Shown: piece after piece, positions 32,384-43,444 of the stretch
How positions within the stretch are numbered: position 1 is the stretch's first letter
Layout: each line of letters opens with the position of its first letter
Assembly: GCA_016648135.1 (NCBI GenBank)
Contig: JADDOH010002325.1
Span: 143,067-207,066 of the forward strand
Length of the DNA: 64,000 nt
Direction: 5' to 3'
Source: Agrypnia vestita
Lineage: Eukaryota; Arthropoda; Insecta; Trichoptera; Phryganeidae
Position numbers and translations under genes: made by a program
The notes under the pieces: generated by a model
Told to the model about the DNA's origin: nothing
Databases searched by the model: none
The model's input: only the letters and a program-made list of their open reading frames with translations

Positions 32384-33046
32384 AAGGCCTAAAATGCACT
32401 AGCGGCTGGCCGTGGTACGGCGTGCCGTTGCGGTAAGCCGCACTTGGAATCTTACATGAAACTGATATGATATCAATGCATTGACTCGCGGCTAGCCGTC
32501 AGCCGCTCCTGTCGTCTTGGGACTGGGGCGAGTGGCACCGGTTTTATGATACGGCGCGCCACATCCCCTCCACGCACTCAGCGCGGTTAGCCGTAATCTC
32601 TGCTCGCTTCCCGCCCCACTCAGTCGTAAGACACTGTACGCGGAGCGCGCGTGTGTTTAAATATTGTTTTGATAATAATTCTTCATACGATTTTACTGAT
32701 ATCCTAGTGTATCTAAATAAATTATCTTCAAATTTCTTTAGTTCTGAAGTAAAAATATTAAACTCTCTGCTGTCATGTCGTATCTCCAGTAGAGGGTGTA
32801 TCCAAAATCTATGTTTATTTTTACGACGACGTTTTCCACGATAATTTCAATAAATAATTGCAGCAACTTCTTCAACAACCATCTTGTACAATATTAATTT
32901 GTAGAAGCACTGACGATTGCAGCAGACCGCAATAGAACCGAGACGATACGGTTAGCCGGAATACGGCGTGCCGTTGCGGCAAACCGTATATACTGCGGCT
33001 CGCCGCAACCCGTACCACAGCCAGCCGCTAGTGCGTAATAGGCCTT
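32384..33046. mobile_element. PIF/Harbinger-related element, 663 bp, deletion derivative
   Basis: Ends are inverted: AAGGCCTAAAATGCACTAGC, GGCTGGCCGTGGTACGG on the left; CCGTACCACAGCCAGCCGCT, AGTGCGTAATAGGCCTT on the right. Subterminal ACGGCGTGCCGTTGCGG occurs at 32417 and again, in direct orientation, at 32963. The element is flanked by ACACT at 32379-32383 and 33047-33051. If the TIR starts with TAAGGCC, the flanking repeat is instead CAC, nearer the 3-bp TSD known for PIF/Harbinger. The centre encodes a transposase N-terminal fragment on the minus strand. Confidence 0.85.
32640..32882 (-). pseudogene. HARBI1/ALP1-like transposase N-terminal fragment
   Basis: From an ATG at 32882 (minus) the frame reads MVVEEVAAII, soon meets a TGA, and continues with KRRRKNKHRFWIHPLLEIRH then DSREFNIFTSELKKFEDNLF, RYTRISVKSYEELL. 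That order, a basic patch, W(V/I)HPLL, F..L..EL, the KF..Y.R.S and the SYEELL helix, is the N-terminal signature of insect PIF/Harbinger nucleases. The catalytic DDE part is absent, so the fragment is a relic in an internally deleted copy. The plus ORF at 32653-32844 and minus ORF at 32894-33076 are shadows. Confidence 0.75.
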
Positions 33047-33059
33047 ACACTTTCCCAAA

Positions 33060-34000
33060 ATACTCTTCACATTCAAGCTAATCTAATGCACCGAACATGT
33101 TAGCCTTCGGATTAATTATAGATGTCTTACAGAGACTATTTATACGGGAAAGCATGTATAAATTGTTTATTGGGCATATTGGGAGAGTGGGTCTCTACCT
33201 CCCTATCCTCCCCCCCCCCACTCCTCACGCCGTCACTTAGCCTTAAGTTTAGTATTAGTAACATTACTGAAGATGATGCGTTAATAGTTTTCCTATATAA
33301 AAACAATCACAATTATTCAAATCAATTTAAAATTCGAACAAAATTCGAGATATTCTGTTCAATGAAACGCAAGAGATCATAAGAAAGGAATAAACACTAC
33401 ACGATTTTGAGTAAAAGTTACAAAATATATGTTGTGTAGTTTTTCATAAGTTGAAAACAGATGAATATTGTTTATTTAAAAAAACATATATATTAAAAAA
33501 TGATAACTTTGTTTACTTTCACTATTTGTTTATAACGATTAAAACGTTTATAAATTTTGAAGTTAGATAGAGGAATACTTAGGTGTTTAAATAGCAATAA
33601 TTATTAATCCCAATTTTCTAACCATCTTTTGGCTGTGGATTATTTTTTTGATATTAATATATTAAGGATTTACAAATTTTACATACAAATTATACACAAT
33701 CACAGTTTGATAAATTAGAAATTTTGAAAATAAGAAAAGTGTTAATAGTAAATTGAATATTATAAATAACCAGATCTATTTTAAATAGTCATCCAAATAG
33801 TTATCTTTTAAATTTATTTTCATGTAAAGTATGTACTTTATTATTATTCATTTTCCATATATATAAGAGCTCTGAAATATGTTGTTATTTTTCAATACAA
33901 AAGTTGGAAAAAACTAAGTTTATTTTTATTTTATTTCTATTAATTATGCTAATATGGTCACCACAAGATTATTTTGCTGTTTTTGAAAAAAAATATATAA
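33060..34000. other. AT-rich sequence with a C-run, no gene recognised
   Basis: The C9 run at about 33210 is a simple-sequence feature. The ORF 33122-33382 has no recognised domain. Confidence 0.4.
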
Positions 34001-34009
34001 ATAGAATTG

Positions 34010-34500
34010 GCTAAAAGTGAGTAAATTAAAATTAAATGCAAAAAAAGCAAAAGGTATGATAATAGGAAAAAAAAGGAATAATGATGAGATAAAAATAGAG
34101 ATTGATAAAGAAGAAACAGAAATAGTGGATACAATAAAATATATGCGTATAATTATTGACTCTAGATTATCATTTAAAAACACGCTGAATACTTAACAAA
34201 GAAAATTGCAAAGAAATTATCATTTTGAGGATGAATAAGACCAAAATTAATACATGAAATAGCGATAACAATATATAAATCAATAATTGCTTCTCATTTT
34301 CAATACTGCCCTACTATTTTGTACCTATGTAATGAAGGAGATAAAAAAAAATACAAATTTAACATAGAGCAATGAGGATAATTCTACAGAGAAGTAGATA
34401 TTCCAAAATTAAAATGATGCTCCTAAATTTTAATTGTATTTATATAAAACAAGGACTAAATTTAAATACAATGACGTTAACTAAATAAAGATATATAAAT
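34010..34500 (+). pseudogene. LINE reverse transcriptase C-terminal remnant (family R), copy 1
   Basis: Translation gives KLNAKKAKGMIIGKKRNNDE, IKIEIDKEETEIVDTIKY, IIIDSRLSFKN, later ITIYKSIIASHFQYCPTIL, YLCNEGDKKK and ILQRSRYSKIKMML, across several frameshifts and stops. This is the region after the RT YADD box (LN..KTK.M...K ... I..V..IKYLGI.ID..LSF..H ... YKSII...F.YC..I). It is the same family as 52440-53000. The minus ORF at 33944-34183 is a shadow. Confidence 0.8.
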
Positions 34501-34509
34501 AAATAATAA

Positions 34510-35220
34510 AATGATTTTTTATGTCTTGTTTCATCAAAGTGCATTTTACAGAGAGAATTAATTTGGGATCTGAATTTTTAGGGTTTTCTTGAGCTCTGCT
34601 CCATAATTATGATGCTCGAAGGCACTCGCCTGAACTCTACTCCAAAGGCTAGTTCCACAAAGTTGGGCCACACAGAGGGCTGCGATCCGCAAAGTTTGAA
34701 TCTTCGGGATATTTTGGCACCCAAGCTTACGAAGAGACTGTTTCCTAAGCTGTTGATAACTAATTTGTTAATAACTGATTAATCTTAAACGGCTTACAAC
34801 ATTTTTGGTAACTGATTAATTTGAAGTTTTTGATATAAAAATTTATGTACATTTTAGTATTTTAAAAACAAAAGTTTATTTTTTTATTTATTAACTTTAG
34901 GAAAAGTTAACAGCAAATCTTAAATTAACATACAAGAGATAAAAAAAATATGCCAATTATACACATTTCACGTAATATAAATTATTAAAGATATCAGCAA
35001 AGTGTGACATAATGACAATTTATAATTTCATTATATATTGATAAGGGGTGGGAAAAGCGGAGTGGGATGTAGAATAAGGATAAAGGAAAGAAATATAGAA
35101 GTATATGGGAATATAAATAATAAATTAAGTCAACTAATTAGGGTGTGGTTGTGAAGATGAGTTTCGTTTAATGTCCCGAATAGTCGAGTTAAAAATGTCT
35201 ATGTGGTTGTAATTTACGTT
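34510..35220. other. AT-rich sequence, no gene recognised
   Basis: A short GC-balanced piece at 34560-34760 shows no ORF or repeat that I recognise. Confidence 0.35.
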
Positions 35221-35224
35221 GGAT

Positions 35225-35350
35225 GAATTTGTGGATCTATAGATGAATGAGTATCTCCATAACTATTGAAGTCATGATTGCTTGAACATTTTAGACTGAC
35301 AACATAGGCAGGAATCTACCTGCTAGCTCTGGTACACCCTGTATACAAGA
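35225..35350 (+). repeat. Dispersed repeat with ACACCCTGTATAC end, copy 1
   Basis: CTCCATAACTATTGAAGTCA, TGATTGCTTGAACATTTTAG and GCAGGAATCTACCTGC lead to GGTACACCCTGTATAC. The first three words recur at 55800-55875 (TTCATAACTGTTGATATTCG, GGTTGCTTGAACATTTTAAA, CAGGAATCTGCATC). ACACCCTGTATA ends are common in arthropod repeats; ACAGGGT also occurs at 46675 and 38382. Confidence 0.5.
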
Positions 35351-35359
35351 AAAAAAAAT

Positions 35360-36690
35360 AATATGCAATGATCATAATGCAATAATAGACAGTAAAAATA
35401 AACTAATAATAAGCATAAGGCATAGGCAATTATTTTTTAAAATAAATGTATTAAAAAGAAAATAATAGAAAAATATAAGCAAAGACATACATAAATAATA
35501 AGTAATTAGATTACATGATATAAAATATAAATCAATTAAATATTAAAACGACATTTAATTTTGCTGAGCCATATAAATTTAAAAATTATTTCATTTTCGT
35601 TTCGGCAATTCTGAATTGGGTTAGGTTATTATTTATTAAAATTTAATTTATTTTAAATTTCGCTAAAAATAAATATGGAGTTCTACAAATTAAATACAAA
35701 AACCATAAATAATGAGGTTGTTAGATTTGGTTTGTTTTGTTTGGTTAACATTTTTTTACTAGATAAAATTAGCTAATTTAGGTTTGATTAAGGTAAGATT
35801 AGATTAGGTTTGTTTAGTTAAGGTTACGATTTTTACCGTTTTGTATAAATATAATGAGATGATTCGGATGAGTTTTGGATTTTTTTCTATTTTAAATGAT
35901 TTTTTGAAAAACATTCATTAAGCAAAATCAAATGATTTATCAATTCATATAATTATTTCTTTAGTCTACGATTCCCAAGAATGTTTGGTGTTACCACGAA
36001 TAAAATAAAATTATTATTGCTAAATATTTTTTTTTGTTTGTGGTTTGTGTTTTGTCTTAATTCTATCATTTTTCTATGGTCCATAAAGTATATCATATGC
36101 AAAATTTATGGTGCAATTTTCAGAACTAAAATGTAATATTATATTTAACACTTATTTTCTCAACTATTTCTTGGATAATTACTTTTTTATAAGGAGCATC
36201 ATCTTGGATTAGGCCACAAGTACATTTTTATCCTACGTATGGGTATATCTTCAAATTATATTTGTTAGCAATATTCAAAATTAAAAATGTAAATATCCGC
36301 CAAAATTAATTTGACCTGTTAATCGTGAATATTTCTGGTGCGTCGCGAGACTTCGTAAGTAAATAATTAAGTTTTTAATTTTGATTGAGTTCATAATCTA
36401 TGGATATGAATGTTAACGTAATTGTAGTTAGCTAGACTTGTGTGAATAATTACTGAACCTTCGGATTTAGTTAATCTCGAGTGAGGCTTTTAGACATAAT
36501 TTATTCAGATCTGCCATACAAAGCTTAATAAAACACTTTTACGTGGATACTTACCAAGGGACAATACACTCATTACATTTATTAAGATTTTTTTTACGAA
36601 AAACAATAAATTCTTATGACGTATTTATAAACATGTCTAGTTATTTCAGATAGTGAAAAATATCGTCATTTAAATAATGACTTTTATTTA
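35360..36690. other. AT-rich sequence, nothing recognised
   Basis: Includes a stretch of GATTAGATTAGGTTTG-like imperfect repetition at 35740-35830. No ORF of useful length. Confidence 0.4.
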
Positions 36691-36704
36691 TTTATTTTTA
36701 TAAG

Positions 36705-36890
36705 AAAAAAAAATAGAGATGCGAACGCGGAATTCGTGACACATCAATATTTTTATTATTTTCAAATTAAGCTAAATGCTTGTGGTATAAAAATAGGACT
36801 AATTTGCTTGTCTGGAGTGAGATTCGAACCTGCGACCTTTGGATCACGATGCGAGAGTCCTAACCACAAGGCCAGCAAGCTATGTTTAAT
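36705..36890 (-). mobile_element. tRNA-derived SINE S1, copy
   Basis: On the minus strand: GCTTGCTGGCCTTGTGGTTA, GGACTCTCGCATCGTGATCC, AAAGGTCGCAGGTTCGAATC, then body words and GTGTCACGAATTCCGCG, TTCGCATCTCTATTTTTTTT. Head and tail are well preserved. The plus ORF 36736-36918 is a shadow of the SINE. Confidence 0.85.
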
Positions 36891-36899
36891 AATTGTTCG

Positions 36900-37430
36900 T
36901 TCCTACGAGAGATTGTAGGAATTAGATAATCAGTATATAATTTATGAATTATTTAATTACTTAACACATAGTTTGTAAGCTAAAGCAGTTCAGAAATTTG
37001 TACATTTTTTTAATTTTTTTTTATTTAAAATATGCGTTATGCATACAGATCATATAGCGGGACCTTTGATTTATGGAGCTGGAATCAACGATACTATGTA
37101 AATTAAAAGAAAATCGGTGGACACGATTTCTCAAAAACTAGTGCACAATGATTTTATTGAAATTTTGCAGACAGAGTTCAAGATAGAGTTGTCTAGTTTT
37201 TTTTCTGGGATGAAGGTTTTTCTTTAATTACAGCTTATTTTACAAGGCAATATGTGGTACATATTTAATCAAAAATTGTACTTATATTGCAAAGTTATTC
37301 GGAAAATCAATAAGTAGGTAACTGATTAAATAAATCAGACTTAAGTAAATTTTTAATCGAGAATAAATATCATCAGAAATAAATGGAAAACAAGCAAACT
37401 GACAATTTATTAAATTAATTAATAATTTTA
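36900..37430. other. AT-rich sequence, nothing firmly recognised
   Basis: 37115-37180 has ATTTCTCAAAAACTAGTGCA and TTGAAATTTTGCAGACAG, wording that resembles common invertebrate repeat text, but no second copy is in the window. Confidence 0.3.
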
Positions 37431-37439
37431 ATTCGTTTT

Positions 37440-37720
37440 CAAACCTGCGTCGCTAATTGTAAGGAGTATATTATTTGAAACACCCGCGAACACTTGAAGC
37501 GAAGTGACTTTAGCCCTTTGGATCAATGATTTTCCACGCCCATTATGGAACCACGCGCCGAGGATTTATGGTCCCGAAACTACGACCGTATTACTCCCGG
37601 GAAAACAAATAGCACTCAAGGCCTATAAATAAAATTAATGTGCCAGAACATACAGAAAGTGTGGTCTCGTCGACTGTTAGTTTCTTTCTGACATATTTCA
37701 TACTTGACTAGAGCCTGGCT
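37440..37720. other. GC-balanced unique block, possible conserved non-coding element
   Basis: No ORF, no repeat copy. Contains homeodomain/Hox-like words (GATTTATGG, CCATTATGG, CAATGATTTTCC) and a block of irregular, GC-balanced sequence ending in ACAGAAAGTGTGGTCTCGTC. Function inferred only from composition. Confidence 0.3.
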
Positions 37721-38004
37721 CGTAATAAGCAAAACCATGAAACGTGTTGCCTTCTTTTGAGAGATGGCTATACAACGATATTGTATTCCGTCGCTTCTCC
37801 TTTCGGGATTCTTCCTTATTATTCCTACAAAAAAACATCGTTTTCTTACGGTTTTCGTTCACGAATTATGTCTGAATTCTACAGTAAAAAAATTGTTTAA
37901 TATTTTCGTAAGAAACACTTAGGACCTAATAAAACACAATCGCTTTGTACAAGACCAAGAATTATATTTAATTCCATGCAAACCGGTTTTCTTTATCATA
38001 GAGA

Positions 38005-38190
38005 GTTTATAATAGAGATGCGAACGCAAAATACGTGTCACATCAATATTCTAACTATTTTCAAACTAAGCTAAACGCTTGTGCTATGAAAGTAGGACTA
38101 ACTTGCTGGTCTGGAGTGAGATTCGAACCCGCGACTTTTGGATCACGAGGCGAGATTTCTAACCACAAGACCAGCAAGCTACTCATTATG
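38005..38190 (-). mobile_element. tRNA-derived SINE S1, best-preserved copy
   Basis: Minus strand: CTTGCTGGTCTTGTGGTTAG, ATCTCGCCTCGTGATCC, AGTCGCGGGTTCGAATCTCA, CTCCAGACCAGCAAG. The 8-bp outer stem CTTGCTGG/CCAGCAAG is perfect. The body has CATAGCACAAGCGTTTAGCT, TAGTTTGAAAATAG, ATATTGATGTGACACGTATT and ends GCGTTCGCATCTCTATT. The plus ORF 38035-38286 is a shadow. Confidence 0.9.
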
Positions 38191-38299
38191 CTCACTTTTT
38201 GTGTCAAGCCTCTTGCTTTATATATTCGTATATTTTCCATAACTTTAACACAAAAGTTTTGTATTTGTGAATTTGAAATGAAATGATATTTAATATATT

Positions 38300-39750
38300 T
38301 CTCATTTTGAAGATTTACAAAAAAAAAAACAGCTGTGTGAAAAATACCACTATTTTAAAACTTTTCGCTTTTGTCTAGACAGGGTGTTTTATATCGGGAT
38401 TATTCAAAGTGCTCTTGAAATGTATAAAATTTGAAATCTGAATTGAGGATTCTGATGATCTGATGAGAAATAATATTCTGTCTGATTTTAAATCAACCAC
38501 AATCAGGGTATGAACTGGTTAAGTTTTCGAAAGTTAAGTTTTCATGATACTAGATTTTTATTGAAAAGAAGATAAAAAGTGGAGAAGTGCACTTTTTGTC
38601 ACGAAATGTAGCATTTTCTCATTGACCCAATAAATCTTTTAAAAATAGTTGGTGAAGATGATGCTTCACGAATTTCAAAAAACGGTGCAAAAAAAAAAGC
38701 AAAACAAAAAACAAAAAAAAAAGCTATGATCTTTCTGGCTGTTGGACCGTTTTGGTTTTGCAACAGGTTCACCAGGCGAAGTTCACTGTTTTGACTGTTC
38801 TTTCATTTCTGGAGGATCGTGGTGGTTTGATGTTGACAAAAATATACGATGTATATTAGCATATACACTAACATTTAGCAAGGACGCGTTTTATTAATAC
38901 TATATTCTGTGTTTTTTCACGGGTACACGGCTAGTAAGATGGTAGTCTTTGATTTTTTCACACTTCATCTTCATATTCAAAAAAAGAGTCTTATTACTGA
39001 CCGATATTTCATTTTTGCCACCACCGTGCCCACTTTTAACAGATATCAAAACAGAACTACTCAAAAAGTCGTTATATAATTTTGACGAGCGTCGTTTGAA
39101 AGGAAAAAGATTTTGCGTCAGTGGCGCCATCACGAGTATCTACTTATCATACAGCCTTTGTATGAACCTGAATATTAAAAACATATTTTTTTTGTAAATC
39201 TGAACCTCCCCCCGGCCACTCACCTACTACCCTCAAAAAATGGCTCATTAAATTGATTAACATTCATTCCAAATTTTGCATTGTTACTTTTAGGACACTG
39301 GGGAAAACATTAACACCCTACGCCTGAACACCCCATTCATTATTTATTCTATATAGGTGTGTATTATTTTGAACACTTTTCAATATCTTCAATTGCACTT
39401 TAATTACTTACTCCCCTGGATATATTACTCTAACCCTACTATTTTTTATGGATGTTGTTAGATATTTAAAGAATTTGCAAAACAAAACACTCATTAAGTA
39501 AGTCTTAATCTCGAGCAATGCTAGGACCTGGCAGCTAGTTCTTTATATTTTTTACAGTATATATCGTCAGTATAGCGCAAATAAGAATTCATTAAGTAAC
39601 ATATTCACGTTTTTCGGCAAATCGCTTTCAAAGTTTCTTTGTCTTAAAGTTGCAATAATAGTGTAATAGCGCTTGTCATGTGGAATTTGTGCCAGAAATC
39701 ACTAAACCAAGTTAATGACTTTTGATAAGAAAGTGCGGACTATGTAGGTA
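38300..39750. other. AT-rich sequence with decayed repeat debris, no gene
   Basis: ACAGGGTGTTTTATAT at 38381 and CACGGGTACACGGCTAGTAA at 38918 look like repeat edges. Overlapping chance ORFs at 38900-39197 have no domain. Confidence 0.35.
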
Positions 39751-39754
39751 CGCA

Positions 39755-39990
39755 ACTTTTTTTATTTAAAATATTATGGAAACCTAAAAGGTTTATGGAT
39801 AACATATTTACATAATTTAATATAAGAAATGATAATAATATAATTTAGATACATAGTCATTTTTTTATAGTTGGCCGAGTTTTAGCATTTTTATCGCATC
39901 TGTTTTGAATTTGTCAGGGGTCAGTTGTTTGGTCCGTTGTGGCAGGTCATTGTATAGTTTTAATCCGTTGCAAATTAGTCGATACCGAAA
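39755..39990 (-). pseudogene. LINE ORF2 C-terminus and 3' tail
   Basis: The minus strand encodes CNGLKLYNDLPQRTKQLTPD, KFKTDAIKMLKL and a stop, the usual G.K.YN.LP...K.......FK end of a jockey/CR1 polymerase, followed by an AT-rich 3' UTR and an A-rich end near 39755-39765. Only about 35 codons remain. Confidence 0.7.
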
Positions 39991-40155
39991 AGAAAATAAA
40001 ATGTTATTTAGTAGATAACCTAATGATTTATATTTAAAAAAAAATATATATAAAATTAATTACTTTTTTATCTGCAAAACAGATAAAAAATATATTGATG
40101 ACTTCTTGCACTCATAGTTTAGGTACCTACATAAAAAATAATCCATAATGATTAA

Positions 40156-40671
40156 TTTCTAACTCGGTTATATCAAAAATGTCACTTTAAGATTTCTTGC
40201 CCACACCGACGATACGACGATAACTCTATAACCAATTGTAATGCCAAAATTTTAGATTTAATATTATCTGATACTCCACTACTTGTGTCTTCGGGTACTG
40301 CTCTGGTAAGTGTTGACAAATTTCATCCCCCAGTCCAAATAAACACAACGATTAACCGAGAAAACTTTTTACAACATAATTCTAACCATACTGCATACAA
40401 CTTCCGTAAAACTGATTACGCCAAATGTATTAACGACCTAGCTCAAATTGATTGGTCTCAAATGAATCAACTAAACTGCAACGATTCTCTCAACTTATTT
40501 TATAATACATTATGGGAGATAATAGCTCGATACACTCCACAAAAAAAGATCTTGAATTCAAAATACCCATGTTGGTTTAGCAGTGCATTAAGACACCAGC
40601 TCCGCGAAAAAGAAAAATATAGGAAAAAATACATAAAATACGGTAATTCTAGAGATTACGAAACCTTTTAA
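40156..40671 (+). pseudogene. LINE endonuclease C-terminal part and linker (frame 1)
   Basis: The frame opens after a TAA at 40153-40155 and stops at 40669-40671. It includes ILDLILSDTPLLVSSGTALV then SVDKFHPPVQI, equivalent to the terminal SDH-containing strand of an APE-type endonuclease; here the usual SDH reads DKFH. The linker that follows (PCWFSSALRHQLREKEKYRK, KYIKYGNSRDYETF) is the W...L......K...Y stretch typical between endonuclease and RT in jockey elements. It is in a different frame from the RT, so a base has been lost or gained near 40669. Without the shift it would continue straight into the next ORF. Confidence 0.85.
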
Positions 40672-42509
40672 TGCTAAGATCTCGCATTAAGAATAGTATT
40701 CGTGCCTGCTATCACTCATATATAAATTCTATAGAGGAATCATTACATATCGGGACTAAAAAATTATGGGAATACACTAAAACCAAGAAATTCACTAATG
40801 CAATCCCTAAAACAATGTTTCTGAGAGAAAAATATGCTACATGCGGTCAAGAAATTTCTGATATCTTTTCAGAATTTTTCGCTTCAGTTTTTGATAATGC
40901 TTCTCAACATCACTCATCTGCTCTCATTAATGACTCTCTCGATTCACTTTCCTTTATACCACTGCATAAAAATGAAATATTAAAAATTATGAAAGAATTG
41001 GATCCCGCCAAGGGCGCAGGACCTGATGGTATTCCTCCACTTCTTATAAAAAATTGTGCTCACCTTCTTCTAGATCCTATCTATATCATTTTTAGCAAAT
41101 CTTTAAAAGAAGGAAAGTTTCCCGACTTATGGAAGGTAGCTCACATCACACCAATATTTAAGACAGGAAATAAAAGTGACGTTAGTAACTATAGACCTAT
41201 AAGTAAACTATCTTGTTTTGGAAAGATATTCGAGATTATTTGCTATAGATACATATTCACCCACTTTCGTCAGACACTTTGCATTAATCAACACGGCTTT
41301 GTTCCAAAAAAATCCACAACTACCAACCTGCTTGAGTTTGTGAGTCAGATTTGCAAATCGTTTGATTCGAGATCTCAAGTGGATGTAATATATACAGATT
41401 TCAGCAAGGCGTTTGACAAGGTGAACCATCGTATACTTTTGAAAAAACTTCATGCTATAGGAATCCACGGCAACTTATTGAGATGGATAGAATCTTACAT
41501 TTCTCATCGAACTCAAGTTGTGACTGTAAATGGATATGATTCATCTCCGGTTTCTATCACCTCAGGAGTTCCTCAAGGTTCTCACCTTGGTCCCTTGTTC
41601 TTTCTTATCTTCATAAATGACTTGCCAAATATATTAAGAAATAAGTGTCTATTATATGCCGATGATTTAAAAATTTATTCCACCATTCGTAGCCTGGAAG
41701 ATAGTCATCTCCTACAAAGAGATCTGGACGAACTATCAAATTGGTGTAAAGCAAATAATATGTCACTTAATGCTAAGAAATGTTCATGTATTAGTTTCAC
41801 TAAAAATATTAAAAAAATAGAATTTGTTTATAAACTGGGTGACGTTCCACTCGCTAAAGTCGATTCAATAAGGGATCTGGGCGTCATGCTAGATTCTAAA
41901 CTCACTTTTAGAAACCACTTTGATAATATCACAAACAAGGCATATACTATGTTGGGATTTATCACCAGAATTACTCAAGACTTTAAAAATCCTCAAAGTC
42001 TAAAAATTCTCTATACATCACTAGTACGAAGTATATTGGAATATTCGTCAGTTATTTGGTCACCTTATTACACAACACATATTACGAGAATCGAGAGAGT
42101 GCAGAAAAAGTTTCTACGTATTTTGTCATACAAAGCCGGTCAACACAATAACCTTCACAGCTACGAAGATCGACTTGCCTTTTTCAAGATGCACAAACTT
42201 GAGTCCCGACGAAAAATATCCGATCTCATTGTGCTACACAAGATTCTCAGCGGAGCTATTGATTCTCTCTGTCTATCTGATATAAATTTGCATGTTAAAC
42301 CCCGTATAAGAAACCCGGAGTTCTTCAGAATAAGTCAGCACACTAATAATGTCGGTTACTTTTCTCCCATTACAAGGTTGTGTCGCACATATAATTTGTA
42401 TTGTGCTGACCCTAACATTGATGCTGATATTCTTGCAGACACGTTATCTTCGTTCAAAAACTCACTCATACACAACATCCATTTTCTAAACGACGACATG
42501 AACCTATAG
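40671..42509 (+). CDS. LINE reverse transcriptase, 612 codons
   Basis: RNA-dependent DNA polymerase of a non-LTR retrotransposon, used for target-primed reverse transcription. Visible in order: DPAKGAGPDGIPP (residues 111-123), ITPIFKTGNKSDVSNYRPIS (159-178), YTDFSKAFDKV (241-251, first catalytic Asp 243), GVPQGSHLGP (299-308), LLYADDLKIY (327-336, Asp 331 and 332), then NMSLNAKKC, a DLGVMLDSKLTF block and the C-terminal IERVQKKFLRIL domain. All RT key residues are present and there is no internal stop. The ATG at 40671 is simply the first in frame after the frameshift; the natural protein began upstream in ORF2. Assignment to jockey versus CR1 within the group is tentative. The 86-codon minus ORF at 41208-41468 is a shadow. 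Confidence 0.93.
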   Translation: MLRSRIKNSIRACYHSYINSIEESLHIGTKKLWEYTKTKKFTNAIPKTMFLREKYATCGQEISDIFSEFFASVFDNASQHHSSALINDSLDSLSFIPLHKNEILKIMKELDPAKGAGPDGIPPLLIKNCAHLLLDPIYIIFSKSLKEGKFPDLWKVAHITPIFKTGNKSDVSNYRPISKLSCFGKIFEIICYRYIFTHFRQTLCINQHGFVPKKSTTTNLLEFVSQICKSFDSRSQVDVIYTDFSKAFDKVNHRILLKKLHAIGIHGNLLRWIESYISHRTQVVTVNGYDSSPVSITSGVPQGSHLGPLFFLIFINDLPNILRNKCLLYADDLKIYSTIRSLEDSHLLQRDLDELSNWCKANNMSLNAKKCSCISFTKNIKKIEFVYKLGDVPLAKVDSIRDLGVMLDSKLTFRNHFDNITNKAYTMLGFITRITQDFKNPQSLKILYTSLVRSILEYSSVIWSPYYTTHITRIERVQKKFLRILSYKAGQHNNLHSYEDRLAFFKMHKLESRRKISDLIVLHKILSGAIDSLCLSDINLHVKPRIRNPEFFRISQHTNNVGYFSPITRLCRTYNLYCADPNIDADILADTLSSFKNSLIHNIHFLNDDMNL

Positions 42510-42617
42510 ATCATTAAATACTAATCGCACTACACTCAAACACAAATATATAATATACATAAATGTACATGTGAAATATAATTAATTACAAAAATACATG
42601 TTACTAGAGCATGCCGA

Positions 42618-42705
42618 AGACACTTGTAATTGGGATAATGGGCATAGTCTTCACTACAATGTTTATTATCTGAGTGTCATGTACCCATTATCCTGTTAGT
42701 GTCTC
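42618..42705 (+). other. LINE 3' UTR stem-loop
   Basis: AGACAC at 42619-42624 and GGATAATGGG at 42633-42642 pair with CCCATTATCC at 42684-42693 and GTGTCT at 42699-42704, closing a loop of about 40 nt. It ends directly before the AATAAA tail. LINE polymerases of stringent type recognise such 3' structures (family knowledge); use here is inferred. Confidence 0.7.
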
Positions 42706-42759
42706 TAATAAATAAAAAAAAAAATAAAAAAAAAAAAATAAAAAAAATACGCTGAATTA

Positions 42760-43430
42760 TTTTAATATGAAAATTTATACTAATCGTTGCTCTCCCTGGC
42801 TATGGTTAGGCTTTAGTCTACACCTACATTATTATTCTAGCTTCACCCTTTTTAATGAAAACTTTTCCTTGATATGTGTATTTAATTAAACTCTTACACT
42901 TAAAAATAAGTAACGTTACCTCTGCCGACGGTATAATGTTGAGTGATTTAATAGTCAAACTTCATCTGATTCATCTAACAGCCTCCACCCAAGGGCCGAA
43001 TAAGCTCGAGTCTGCCAACATTTCAAAGGCGTCGCGTTTATTTTTGTATTTTATTTTAAAAATTTACCAAAGCAGCCCGACTAATGGCCGGTAACAGTTG
43101 GCCGTTACTGTATTCGCAACAGTACACTATTATGGAAATCGAATTAGGTGACATCTGGTTCAAACTTTTTGAAGGTTATTTTTTATTTTTGGATATAATG
43201 CAGGATATGTTGGAGAATAATGGCAGTATTTCATTATGTAAAACATATTTTATTTTATAAATGTATTATTTATTATAATAGTCAATTGTGTACATAATGC
43301 AAATCTCACTGGCTGTGTTCGTAATATAAATTATAAATTTATCATGTAGTACCGAGCGTTTAATATTTGTATATATTATTTAACACCCTGCATGTCTTTT
43401 GTTGGCTAAATATTTCATAATATTTAATTG
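42760..43430. other. AT-rich sequence, no gene recognised
   Basis: Short chance ORF at 42876-43094. Nothing else supported. Confidence 0.4.
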
Positions 43431-43444
43431 TGGTTAAAAATAAA

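Larger units (their letters stand above)
40156..42750 (+). mobile_element. 5'-truncated jockey/CR1-type LINE, the best-preserved element
   Basis: Order: end of endonuclease, linker, reverse transcriptase, C-terminal domain, 240-bp 3' UTR and an A-rich tail (AATAAATAAAAAAAAAATAA.., 42708-42748). Recognisable endonuclease sequence begins near 40195, so ORF1 and most of the endonuclease are missing, as in target-primed insertions that ended early. One frameshift at 40669-40671 separates two open frames. The 3' UTR contains a long-range stem (GGATAATGGG / CCCATTATCC). No target duplication could be defined. Among all LINEs here it is the youngest-looking because the RT frame is still open. Confidence 0.9.

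Noticed and set aside
40669..40671. Programmed frameshift between the two LINE frames
   Set aside because: No clear slippery heptamer in the zero frame, and endonuclease and RT are normally one ORF; a simple indel mutation is more likely.
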